Shown here one piece after another: positions 17,086 to 25,843 of a stretch of 64,000 nt of DNA; positions within the stretch are counted from its first letter, which is position 1, and each line of letters begins with the position of its first letter. The notes beneath the pieces are model-generated. The model ran no database searches. It saw only the letters and a list, made by a program, of their open reading frames with translations, and was not told the origin of the DNA. The position numbers were made by a program, and so were the translations under genes. The stretch spans positions 124,001 through 188,000 of the forward strand of contig CBDCLG010000013.1 of NCBI GenBank assembly GCA_965218625.1, written 5' to 3'. Origin of the DNA: Bin5 sp965218625 (lineage in GTDB: Bacteria; Chloroflexota; Anaerolineae; Caldilineales; Caldilineaceae).

Positions 17086-18447
17086 ATGAAGACCCGGAAC
17101 CGCAGCCTGATCATTGTTGCTCTGCTGACGCTGCTGGTGGCGGCCTGTGTCGCGCCGGCGCCGATGGCGTCAGACATGGCAGCCGAGGACCAACCGGTCG
17201 ATCTGTCGATGTGGTATTTCAACTGGCCGCCCGGCTATGAGTACCAGGCCGAACGCGTCCGCATTTACATGAACGACAATCCGCATGTCACAATCGACTT
17301 CGACCATAGCATTCCGCCCGTGGGCGAGGGCGGATTCGAAGACAAGGTGACGAGCGCGCTTGCGACCGGTACCGCGCCGGACATCTTTGCCGTTATCAAC
17401 CCGCAGGCGATCAAGCTGATCAACAAGGGGCAGCTGGCGCCGATCGACGATGAGGCGGTGGGGGCGCTTGGCTTCGACTCGGTTGACGCGCTCAAGGGCA
17501 GCCGTTTGCCGGGCGCGTTCGACTCATGGTCGTCGGCCGATGGCACGCCTTACGGCTACCATTGGGAGTTAAGCTGGCTCGTTCTCTACTGCAACGACCA
17601 ACATTTCCGCGACGCCGGGGTTGATCCTGATGCGGTCACGCTCGAGACCTGGGACGACTTGATTGCGGTTGGCAAGCAGGTGATCGAAGGCAACCCCGAC
17701 TTCTATCTTGACGATGACGGCAACTTCAAGCGCAACTTCATAAAGCTGCCGATGTATTTCGACGATACCTGGTCGATGCAGGTGCTGACGACCTTCCTCG
17801 CCCAGGCCGGCGGCAGCGTCCTCAGCGGCGACCGAATGTCTGGGACGATCAATGAAGCTGCCGGGGTGGAGGCGGTCGAGTGGATGATGCGGGTCAGCCG
17901 AGAGCTGGGCGATCCCAACATCGGAGCGGTGATCCCCGGTGAGGTCCATGCGGCGTTCGGTTCGGGCGAGATGACATGCGACCTGGCCGGTCCGTGGATG
18001 TATGAAGCCTTCCTCGTGGCAACCGAGAGCCCGGTGGTGGAGAGCGGCTATCATGCCTATGGCATGCCTGCGATCGAGGCCGGCACGCCTGGCAACGTTT
18101 TCTGGGGCTGGGCCTGGGTGGTCAACGCGGCTTCGCCGAACAAGCAGGCCGCGTGGGAGTTCCTCCGTTTCCTGGAAGCCGACCCACAGGGACAGGCGAC
18201 GGCGTCGGGCATCTGGCAGCCGTTGCCGGACATCGAGAAGGGTTGGGGCGCCGGGCGTGTTCCCTATGCTGACCTCGTTGCCGCCGCGGCAGAGGGAGGC
18301 GAGGCGATCTTCGTAACCGAGCACTACGCCGAAGTCGCCCGCATCTTGCGCGGCAAGATTGAGGCGATGGCGTTCGAGGGCGCTGACGTCCAGGCGAGCC
18401 TTGACGAAGCTGTGGAAGAGATCGATTCGATTCTCGACGGGAGATAG
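17086..18447 (+). CDS. Extracellular solute-binding protein, family 1, lipoprotein
   Basis: 453 residues from the ATG at 17086, preceded by AGGAGGAG five bases upstream. This is preferred to an in-frame ATG at 17053. A Sec-type signal ends in the lipobox LVAAC, followed by a short Ala/Pro/Met linker. The body has the family 1 pattern (WYFNWPPGYEY at the start of the mature part, GTAPDIFAVI, WAWVVNAASPNKQAAWEFLRFL). It is followed by MalF and MalG permease genes at 18532 and 19440. The substrate is unknown, and neighbouring inositol and sugar genes suggest a polyol. Confidence 0.93.
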   Translation: MKTRNRSLIIVALLTLLVAACVAPAPMASDMAAEDQPVDLSMWYFNWPPGYEYQAERVRIYMNDNPHVTIDFDHSIPPVGEGGFEDKVTSALATGTAPDIFAVINPQAIKLINKGQLAPIDDEAVGALGFDSVDALKGSRLPGAFDSWSSADGTPYGYHWELSWLVLYCNDQHFRDAGVDPDAVTLETWDDLIAVGKQVIEGNPDFYLDDDGNFKRNFIKLPMYFDDTWSMQVLTTFLAQAGGSVLSGDRMSGTINEAAGVEAVEWMMRVSRELGDPNIGAVIPGEVHAAFGSGEMTCDLAGPWMYEAFLVATESPVVESGYHAYGMPAIEAGTPGNVFWGWAWVVNAASPNKQAAWEFLRFLEADPQGQATASGIWQPLPDIEKGWGAGRVPYADLVAAAAEGGEAIFVTEHYAEVARILRGKIEAMAFEGADVQASLDEAVEEIDSILDGR

Positions 18448-18531
18448 GGAAAAGTACGTTGTTGATCGCGGATAGCCGATGGTGACTGCGCCATCGGCTG
18501 TCCGCTAGCCACCAGGCAGAGGGGCCGTGTT

Positions 18532-19443
18532 GTGGAAAAGACGGAATCGCTCGGGGTGGGCCGGTTGTGGCCCGACAACTGGCGTTATCATACGCGCATG
18601 AAGGTGGTCGGATTCCTCTTCACGCTCCCTGTGCTTGCCTTCTTTCTTGTCTTCAACATCTATCCGATCGTAAGCGCGATCGTCATCAGTTTTCATGAGT
18701 TCGACCTCTTCGGCCCGATGACCTGGGTGGGTCTGGAGAACTATCAGAACCTGGCCGGCAATAAAAACTTCTGGTCGGCGATGCGGGTTACGCTAAGTTT
18801 CACCCTGTTTTTTGGGCCGCCGGCCTGGGTCATTGGCTTTATCTTCGCATCGTTGATCAAGGAAAAGCTGATAGGGCGCTTCTTTTTCCGTTCGGTCTTC
18901 TTTGCGCCCACGATTCTCTCGGCGGTAGCGATGGCGACGGCTTGGTCCCTGCTGCTCCGCCAGAACGGCCCCCTCAACGCAATTCTCGGCATATCTGTAT
19001 CCTGGCTGACCAAACAGGACAGTGCGCTATGGGGGATTGTGATCATGTCTGCCTGGCAGGGGGTCGGCTGGTTTATGGTTGTATTTCTGGCCGGGCTCCA
19101 ATCGATCCCTCAGACTTTTTACGAGGCGGCCGCCATCGACGGCGCAGGTCGGTGGCGACTCATGCGGCACATCACCCTGCCGATGCTGCGGCCGGTATTC
19201 GCTTTTGTGGTTATCCACACAATCATCGCGGGCATGAAGGTGTTTACGCCGATGTTCATCATGACGGGCGGGGGCCCAAACAACGCCACGCGCTCGATGG
19301 CGATGCTTATCTACCACGAAGGGCTGCGCGACCTGCGCATGGGGCGGGCCAGCGCCGTGTCAATGGTCGGCTTCGTCTTGATCCTGATCCTCACCATTGT
19401 ACAGCTGCGCCTGTTCCGCGTGCATGAGGGGATAGAAGAATGA
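18532..19443 (+). CDS. Carbohydrate ABC transporter permease, MalF type
   Basis: 303 residues if the GTG at 18532 is the start; an ATG at 18598 (MKVVGFLFTLP) is the alternative. Six predicted helices begin at FLFTLPVLAFFLVFNIYPIV. The EAA loop reads QTFYEAAAIDGAGRWR, followed by ITLPMLRPVFAF, and FIMTGGGPNNAT marks the MalF-type loop. Its stop overlaps the start of the MalG gene (ATGA), indicating translational coupling. Confidence 0.93.
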   Translation: MEKTESLGVGRLWPDNWRYHTRMKVVGFLFTLPVLAFFLVFNIYPIVSAIVISFHEFDLFGPMTWVGLENYQNLAGNKNFWSAMRVTLSFTLFFGPPAWVIGFIFASLIKEKLIGRFFFRSVFFAPTILSAVAMATAWSLLLRQNGPLNAILGISVSWLTKQDSALWGIVIMSAWQGVGWFMVVFLAGLQSIPQTFYEAAAIDGAGRWRLMRHITLPMLRPVFAFVVIHTIIAGMKVFTPMFIMTGGGPNNATRSMAMLIYHEGLRDLRMGRASAVSMVGFVLILILTIVQLRLFRVHEGIEE

Positions 19444-20267
19444 GTGGCCGCAGCAATTTCGTGCAGGTCGTGAGATTCGGGCTGCTCTGCATCTTCGCCG
19501 CCGTCATGTTGTTCCCGATAGTCTGGATTGTTTCGGGCTCGCTCAAGCCGCTTGAGCAGGTATTCGCCATACCGGTAAAGTGGATTCCGGACCCGGTGCA
19601 GTGGCGCAATTATCCCGAGGCGTGGACATCCGAAAACTTTACGCGCAATCTGATCAATAGCCTTATCGTCCTGTTTGCTCAGGTGGGAATCCAGGTGTTT
19701 TTTCCGTCGCTGGCCGGGTACGGTTTCGCCAAGCACAGTTTTCCCGGCAAAGAGATCATGTTCGTCATTATTTTGGGCATGTCGCTGTTGCCGCTCCAGA
19801 TCATCATGATCCCGCTTTTTGTGATCGTCAAGCAGCTGGGCTGGATCAACACATATCCCGGACTCATCCTGCCGATATCGGTCAACGCGTTCGCCGTCTT
19901 TTTCATGCGGCAGTTCATTTCCTCAATTCCGACCGAGTATATCGACGCGGCGCGTGTCGACGGCTCGGGTGAACTGAATATTTTTTTTCAGATCGTGATC
20001 CCGATGGTGAAACCTGCGCTGGCCACGCTGGCGCTGCTGGCCGCGCTGGCGAGTTGGGACGAGTTTCTGTGGCCCTTAATCGTGATCAGCGACCAAAAAT
20101 TGGCCACGCTGCCGCTGGGCATCTCCTATCTCAAGTCGTTGTACCAGGCGCCGGCGCACTGGCTGCTGGCGGTCTCGGTGGTAATGGCGACGCCGCTGCT
20201 TCTGATATTTCTTTTCGCTCAACAGCGCATCATCGAGAGCGCCGCGCAAACCGGAATCAAAGGATAG
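19440..20267 (+). CDS. Carbohydrate ABC transporter permease, MalG type
   Basis: 275 residues. The N-terminal helix leads into FPIVWIVSGSLKP. The EAA loop reads TEYIDAARVDGSGEL with VIPMVKPALATL following, and the C-terminus ends in AAQTGIKG. The start codon overlaps the preceding MalF stop by four bases. The Gfo/Idh gene begins 18 bases after its stop, so the transport genes and the oxidoreductase form one unit. Confidence 0.93.
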   Translation: MSGRSNFVQVVRFGLLCIFAAVMLFPIVWIVSGSLKPLEQVFAIPVKWIPDPVQWRNYPEAWTSENFTRNLINSLIVLFAQVGIQVFFPSLAGYGFAKHSFPGKEIMFVIILGMSLLPLQIIMIPLFVIVKQLGWINTYPGLILPISVNAFAVFFMRQFISSIPTEYIDAARVDGSGELNIFFQIVIPMVKPALATLALLAALASWDEFLWPLIVISDQKLATLPLGISYLKSLYQAPAHWLLAVSVVMATPLLLIFLFAQQRIIESAAQTGIKG

Positions 20268-20285
20268 CAGCCTGGAGGAGGAATC

Positions 20286-21473
20286 GTGCTGAGAGTAGGT
20301 CTCATAGGCCTTGGAACGGTAAGCAACGATCACGTGCTGGGCTACCTGGACTGCGAAGAGGCGGAAATCGCGGCGGTTTGCGAGGTCGATCAGGAAGCGG
20401 GCAGGCGCTGGCTGGAGCGATGGAATCAGCCACAGGCGACACTTTACGGCAATCACGAAGAGATGCTGGAGAAGGAGGAGCTGGATATCGTAGAAATATT
20501 GACGCCGCACCACCTGCACTGCGCGCTGGCAATCGATTGCGCGCAGGCTGGCATTAAGGGTCTTAGCGTGCAGAAGCCGATGGCGCACGGGCTGCAGGAG
20601 TGCGACTGGATGATAGAGATTTGCAAGCGGAGAGGCGTCAAATTGCGGGTCTACGAGAATTTCCTGTTCTATCCTTCATATACGCGGGCCAAAGAGCTGA
20701 TCGAAGAGGGGGTGATCGGCGAGCCGATGTCGATTCGCGTAAATACGATGGGCGGCGTCAAGGAGGGCGCGCCGTGGCCTATCTTCTGGGACCCGAACAG
20801 CTGGCGGATGGATTTCAGACGCTCGGGCATGGGGCCGCTGGTGGGCGATGACGGCTTCCATAAGTTTTCGCTGGCGCGCTGGTTCATGGAACGGGATTTT
20901 GAGAAGATCGGCGCCTGGATCGACGGGGACACGCCGCTGGACGCGCCGGCGATGATTCGCGTGCGCTTCAGGGACGCCGACGACAGGCCGAAGTATGCAC
21001 AGCTGGATTTTTCGTTCTCGCCGCGCATGGCGTTGCCCAGTAGTTTCTGGCTGGACGATTTCGTCGAGATCTTTGGCGAAAAGGGCGTTATGTGGATCAA
21101 CCAGTGTACGGGCGGGAAAGACCGCGCCTATTTCGAGGCGTGCAATATGTCCGGCAGCCCGGCCTTTCCTCCAATTGCGATATTCGTCGACGGTGAGGTC
21201 ACAACTTATCTGGAGGAGGTCCCGCCTGAAGGCCGCAGCTGGTCATCATCATTTGTGGGCGCGACGCGCCACTTCATTCGGGCCGTCAGGGACGATTCCA
21301 GGCCTGTCTTCACGGGCGAGGAGGGCAGGGAGATCACTCGATACATTATTGCGGCATACCTTTCGGCGCAGGAAGGGCGGGATGTTTACCTGGATGAGAT
21401 CACCACGCAGGCCGAGGTAAACCGGGAATTCGAAATTAAGAGCAACTTTTGCAATGCCGCAGCCGCTGTTTAG
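20286..21473 (+). CDS. Gfo/Idh/MocA family oxidoreductase
   Basis: 395 residues from a GTG at 20286 with GGAGGAGGAAT just upstream. The N-terminal Rossmann fold starts RVGLIGLGTVSNDH. The family EKP motif appears here as QKP (SVQKPMAHG), keeping the Lys and Pro but not the Glu. The C-terminal alpha/beta domain ends with a helix containing YLSAQEGRDVYL. Members oxidise or reduce sugars, inositols and their derivatives with NAD(P). It lies in the operon that starts with inositol-phosphate synthase, so an inositol or keto-inositol substrate is possible. Confidence 0.9.
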   Translation: MLRVGLIGLGTVSNDHVLGYLDCEEAEIAAVCEVDQEAGRRWLERWNQPQATLYGNHEEMLEKEELDIVEILTPHHLHCALAIDCAQAGIKGLSVQKPMAHGLQECDWMIEICKRRGVKLRVYENFLFYPSYTRAKELIEEGVIGEPMSIRVNTMGGVKEGAPWPIFWDPNSWRMDFRRSGMGPLVGDDGFHKFSLARWFMERDFEKIGAWIDGDTPLDAPAMIRVRFRDADDRPKYAQLDFSFSPRMALPSSFWLDDFVEIFGEKGVMWINQCTGGKDRAYFEACNMSGSPAFPPIAIFVDGEVTTYLEEVPPEGRSWSSSFVGATRHFIRAVRDDSRPVFTGEEGREITRYIIAAYLSAQEGRDVYLDEITTQAEVNREFEIKSNFCNAAAAV

Positions 21474-21544
21474 GAGCCTACGATTGGCGGCTTAGCGGCT
21501 GCAGGCCGCAGGCGGCAGGCGGCATTTGAAAGGAGGAACCCAAA

Positions 21545-22435
21545 ATCAGAGGCCCTGATCGATTGCAGAAGCTAATCGATAACGGAGAGATGGCGGTTGC
21601 CATCGGGGCGCACGACGCGCTATCGGCGGTGCTGGTGGAACGGGCCGGTTTCAACGCCGTCTATATCGGCAGCTACGCCACCGAGGCGACCTTTCTCGGG
21701 CAGCCGGACCTGGCATTGATGCCCAAGACTGAGCGGTTGATGATCGCGCGCAATATCGTGAAGGCGGTCAACGTCCCGGTCATCGCGGACATGGAGGAGG
21801 GATACGGCAACGCGATCAGCATGATGGATGCGGTGCGCGATTTTGAGGCGATTGGTCTGGCGGGCGTGCACATCGACGACCAGGCGCTCCCGTCGAAGTG
21901 TCCCTTTTTGGCCGGCATCCCCCGTAGCGAACTGATCAGCGTAGAGGAGATGTGCGGCAAGATCCGGGCCGCGCTCGACGCCCGTTACGATCCGAATTTC
22001 AAGATAATCGTGCGGTCCGATGTCATTGCGACAACGTACCTGGACACCTATTACCGAGAGCAGATGATCGACGAGGTTGTCAGCCGAAGCAACGCCTACG
22101 CCGAGGCCGGGGCCGATGCCATATTTGTTATGGCGCTGACAGTTGAGGAATTGGAGTATTTCGCCGACAGAATCAAGGCCCCGCTCGTGGGCATCTTTGC
22201 CACGGTCGAGCCGATTGCCATCAAGGAGTTCGAGAAGGCAGGGTGTCAGATGGTGATCGGCTCTCTGGTGTCGCTGTACATGGCGGGACGGGGGCTTGTG
22301 GACGGGCTGAAGGCGCTCAAGGAGACCGGCGATTGGAACGCGGTTCAGGACAAGATGATCAATGATGAGGAGTTCTTCGACATCGTCGGCTTGGAGAAGT
22401 ACGGTGACCTCTGGCGCCGCTACAAGATCCCCTGA
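21545..22435 (+). CDS. Isocitrate lyase/PEP mutase superfamily protein, possible ATC start
   Basis: About 296 residues of a TIM-barrel C-C or P-C lyase family. VAIGAHDALSA at the N-terminus, ADMEEGYGN (metal-site region) and DDQALPSKCPF match the family. Known members include methylisocitrate lyase, oxaloacetate decarboxylase and phosphonate enzymes, and the reaction here cannot be told. The start is odd: a perfect AGGAGG (21531-21536) sits eight bases before an in-frame ATC (21545), an upstream stop excludes an earlier ATG, and the first conventional start is a TTG at 21563, too far from the ribosome site. The first codon is probably ATC, or an ATG altered by mutation or sequencing error. 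Confidence 0.85.
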   Translation: MRGPDRLQKLIDNGEMAVAIGAHDALSAVLVERAGFNAVYIGSYATEATFLGQPDLALMPKTERLMIARNIVKAVNVPVIADMEEGYGNAISMMDAVRDFEAIGLAGVHIDDQALPSKCPFLAGIPRSELISVEEMCGKIRAALDARYDPNFKIIVRSDVIATTYLDTYYREQMIDEVVSRSNAYAEAGADAIFVMALTVEELEYFADRIKAPLVGIFATVEPIAIKEFEKAGCQMVIGSLVSLYMAGRGLVDGLKALKETGDWNAVQDKMINDEEFFDIVGLEKYGDLWRRYKIP

Positions 22436-22635
22436 TTTGGTAATTTCGGCTGGACAGCGAGGCAGATGCTTTGAGAAGTAGTCCATATGTATCCATGCGT
22501 TGGCCTTGGGAAAGGAGGTGGCAAAAGAGATTGAACGGCGCAGGTTTGGCCGGCCCACAGGGATAGCCCGGCGATTCCGACGGGTCAGATGTAAACGGTC
22601 GCAGGAACCATATTTTTCGTACAAGGAGAACTCCC

Positions 22636-23628
22636 TTGAGACGAACTCGTATGCAGTCACTTGTTGTTTTCATCGCCTGCCTGAGCCTCGTAGTGGTTGG
22701 GTGTGTTGCGCCTGTGGCGCCGGCAGACTCCGGGGACGACATGATGGGCGAAGATGGTATGCCGCTGGCGGGAAGTACGCTGCGCGTCGGCAGCATCGGC
22801 GATGCTCTGCCCGCCCTGGGTACGCAGCATGAACGCCTGGACCCGGCCTTTGTCGAGGCGACGGGCGTTGACCTCCAGACGGACTTTCCGCCGTTCACTG
22901 ACTATGTTGCCAAGGTGACAACCATGTGTCAGTCGGGCAGCGATCTCTACGACGTCATGTGGCTGGACGGTCCATGGTATGGCCTGTTCGTGTCGCAGGG
23001 CTGTCTGGAGGACCTTTCGGACTACATCGCCAGTGACTCGGACGAGGTGGCGCTGGACGACTACCCGCTGCGCTCGCTGGCCGTTCTGGGCACGTATAAC
23101 GAGACCTTTTACGTGATCCCGCAGTTTGCCGCGGTCGGCATGCTGGCCTACCGCATGGACCTGTTCAACGATCCGGATGAGCAGGCGGCCTTCAAGGCGG
23201 AGTACGGATACGACCTGCAGGTGCCGGAGACGTGGGGACAGTACCTCGACATCGGCACATTCTTCACCCGTCCCGATGAAGGGTTGTGGGGATTCAACCA
23301 CCGCTACGGCAACCCCACCACGCTCATGGGCGACCTGCTGATCGGCTTCGCTTTCTCGCGCGGGGCATCACTGTTTGACGGCGACTGGAATCCGACTTTC
23401 AATACGCCTGAAATGCAGGATGCGCTCGGGTTCTTCACCAGCGAGGAGTTTCTTGCGGCGCAGCCGCCCGGCAAGGAAGGTTACTTCACCGACGACGTGA
23501 TGCTCAACGCCATGCAGGGCAAGGTGGCGATGTACATCACTGAGAACTGGGCCATATCCAACCTGATGGATCCTTCCCGTTCGCCGATGGCGGAAAACCT
23601 GGCCTGGGCGTGGCCTATGCAAACCTGA
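22636..23628 (+). pseudogene. Extracellular solute-binding protein, C-terminally truncated
   Basis: 330 residues beginning at a TTG (22636) with AAGGAG seven bases upstream. The signal peptide ends in a lipobox VVGC, and the mature part is a normal family 1 binding protein (DVMWLDGPWYGLF, FYVIPQFAAVGMLAYRMD, GKVAMYITENWAIS). Homologues of this type are typically 430-460 residues long. Here the frame ends abruptly at AWAWPMQT, in the middle of the second lobe, and the DNA continues straight into a deoxyribose-phosphate aldolase lacking its N-terminus. No permease genes follow, unlike the other sets here. A deletion joining the two genes is the simplest explanation. The protein is unlikely to work. 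Confidence 0.85.
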
Positions 23629-24233
23629 GTTATTTGCCACTGGTCGGGGAGGCAATCGCGGGCAGCCGGACCAGGCTGGGCATCCCGATAGCCTTCCCCT
23701 TCGGGGCAACCAGCCAGGAAATGAAGGTGATGGAGGCGCGGAAGGCGCTGGAGGAAGGGGCGGTGGAGTTCGACATGGTGATGAACATCCAGCGCTTCAA
23801 ATCGGGTGAGTATTCTTACGTGGAGGACGACATCCGCGGGGTCGTCGAGACCGTCGGTGATCTGACATCGAAAGTAATTATTGAGACCTGCTTTTTGACC
23901 AAGGCGGAGATTGTGAAGGCGGCCCAAATCGTTAAACGGGCGGGCGCACAATATGTCAAGACGTCGACTGGCTATGGCACATACTGTGCCCGCCTGGTTG
24001 ACGTGCAGCTGATCAGGGAGGATGTTGATATCGGCATTAAGGCGGCCGGTGACATAGTGGACCTCTACACCTGCATAGCGATGATCAAGGCCGGCGCCAC
24101 TACAATCGGTACAAATCCGGAGGACGCGGAGACGATTCTCAATCAGTTCGAGGAGCAGTACGGGGAGCAGGTCGAAATCGAAATTGCACCGGTGGGGGAA
24201 AGATGGCGGAGACAGTTGGATTTGGAATCGTAG
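23610..24233 (+). pseudogene. deoC: Deoxyribose-phosphate aldolase, N-terminally truncated
   Basis: About 207 residues of a DeoC-type class I aldolase. Intact enzymes have about 215-260 residues and start with a segment like KLIDHTLL that is missing here. The frame begins where homologues reach their second strand (AYANLSYLPL), then GIPIAFPFGATSQEMKV and EFDMVMNI. The Schiff-base lysine region is intact (YVKTSTGYG), as is the second lysine region (GIKAAGDI), so only the first 40 or so residues are lost. The junction with the truncated binding protein lies near 23605-23615. A GTG at 23610 could start translation, but no ribosome site is placed for it. The stop overlaps the next gene. Confidence 0.85.
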
Positions 24234-25384
24234 GTTGCGGCAGCATCGCAGAAATCGCCCACTTCGCGTCGATTGCGAAGACACCTGAGGCAAGGCTGAT
24301 TGCTTGCTGCGACATCAACCCTGATACGGCGGCGCGGGCGGCAGAAAAATACGGTGCCGAGGCTTGGTACACGGACTACCGGGCGATGTACGCGGAGCGC
24401 AGCGATTTGGAAGCGGTGATCATTGCTACGCCGAACAACCATCACCGCAACCAGGCGATAGCCGCGGCGCAGGCGGGCCTGCACGTGGTTGTCGAGAAGC
24501 CGCTGGCGGTCACGAACAAAGAGGCCTGGGACATTGTCGAGGCCTGCCGCCGGGCCGGTGTCAAGCTGATGGTGGGTTGCGACCGGCGGTTCTGGACACA
24601 GAACCAGTGGGCCAAACAGTTGATCGAGGATGACGTTATCGGGCAGGTGTTGATGGCGCGTGCCTCGCTACACGAACATTGGCATCTTTACCAGAATCAC
24701 GTAGCGAAAACGGATTTCCGGCTGCGCGCCGACGTTGCGGGCGGCGCGGCCTTGCCGGACACGGGCGCGCACGCCATTGACCTACTGACCTGGCTGATCG
24801 GTTCGCCGGTCAAACGGGCCGTCGGCGTCGCAAAGAGGTTGGCGATGCCGGCCGACTACACACTGTGCGACGATACTGTCTGGCTGCTGCTCGATTACGA
24901 GAACGGTGCGCAGGGCTGTGTGAGCTGCAATCGTTTTTCGCACGCGGTCTCGCAGGCAACCGAGTTGTACGGAACGGAAGGCACCATCTACACGACTACT
25001 GATGCTACAAATCCATTCCAAAGCGTGCCGATGGCGGTGTACACAAATCGGGACTATGCGATAGAGGAGTTGCCCGAAATCCTGCGCAATCATCGCTGGC
25101 CACAGCTTTTCTGGGTGGAGGATATTGTCAACCGGCCTGTCCAGAAGCGCTGGACGGCGCTGCACCCCCCGCGTGAACCGAGCAACTATACGAACATGAC
25201 GCGCCACTTCATGGACTGCATCATCCATGATGAGCAGCCGTTGGTCTCCGGGGAGGACGGCGCGCGGGCGATCGAGGTCATGTGCGCGGTGTACAAGTCG
25301 ATGGAAACCGGCGCATGGGTGGAGCTTCCTCTGGAGGAGGAGATAGTTCCGCCGCATTATGTGCCGTTGCCGATTGAGGGTTAA
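24203..25384 (+). CDS. Gfo/Idh/MocA family oxidoreductase
   Basis: 393 residues from the ATG at 24203, inside the 3' end of the deoC remnant (31-base overlap in another frame). The nucleotide-binding motif is GIVGCGSIAEIAH and the EKP motif is present as VVEKPLAV. ALPDTGAHAIDLLTWL carries the conserved His-Asp pair near the active site. It probably acts on a sugar or polyol imported or made by the upstream genes. It is the last gene of the cluster, with 459 noncoding bases following. Confidence 0.92.
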   Translation: MAETVGFGIVGCGSIAEIAHFASIAKTPEARLIACCDINPDTAARAAEKYGAEAWYTDYRAMYAERSDLEAVIIATPNNHHRNQAIAAAQAGLHVVVEKPLAVTNKEAWDIVEACRRAGVKLMVGCDRRFWTQNQWAKQLIEDDVIGQVLMARASLHEHWHLYQNHVAKTDFRLRADVAGGAALPDTGAHAIDLLTWLIGSPVKRAVGVAKRLAMPADYTLCDDTVWLLLDYENGAQGCVSCNRFSHAVSQATELYGTEGTIYTTTDATNPFQSVPMAVYTNRDYAIEELPEILRNHRWPQLFWVEDIVNRPVQKRWTALHPPREPSNYTNMTRHFMDCIIHDEQPLVSGEDGARAIEVMCAVYKSMETGAWVELPLEEEIVPPHYVPLPIEG

Positions 25385-25843
25385 CCTCTGTCTCTGGCAT
25401 TATAGATGGAAAAGAGTCTGAATTGGCGGGGGCGACAAGGAGGCAGCAGTTGCTTCCGACCGTTGCAATGCCTCGATGGCCGTTTGACTGTCCTGGTCAG
25501 GGCCTTTTCGCTTGACCATACAGGCCTGAATTCTGTAGCTGCGTCCAGTTGAATTGCTGACTGGGCCAGGTTTGGCCTGGACAGACTGATCGTCACGGTC
25601 ATAGCCAACTCGACGGAATTGTCTCTGAAACTCTCGTGCCCCCTTTTTCAAGAGACGTATGGCGTTCCTGACGGGTGGTTTTGGATTGTCAGCGCAGGCG
25701 CCGTCAGGCGAATTCGGGCAGTACATGCCCACGATGGGTAAGCGCAGCGCATCGATTCCCGAGGTAGGTTTCGTGCATATCCCCATTCAACATGCGGGTT
25801 GCGATTGAACGCTCCCGCACCATGACTCAAGGAGGGTAGTGTA
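25385..25843. other. Intergenic region, no convincing gene
   Basis: About 460 bases between a Gfo/Idh gene and a binding protein gene. A minus-strand frame of 128 codons (25400-25786) has no ribosome site and no recognisable family. A small hairpin CCAGG/CCTGG lies near 25566-25580. AAGGAGGG just before 25844 belongs to the next gene. Confidence 0.4.

Noticed and set aside
22500..22832. Frame with AAAGGAGG upstream before the truncated binding protein
   Set aside because: Overlaps the signal peptide of the binding protein in another frame and has Arg-rich random composition.
25400..25786. 128-codon minus-strand frame in an intergenic region
   Set aside because: No ribosome site, no recognisable family and a composition unlike the neighbours.
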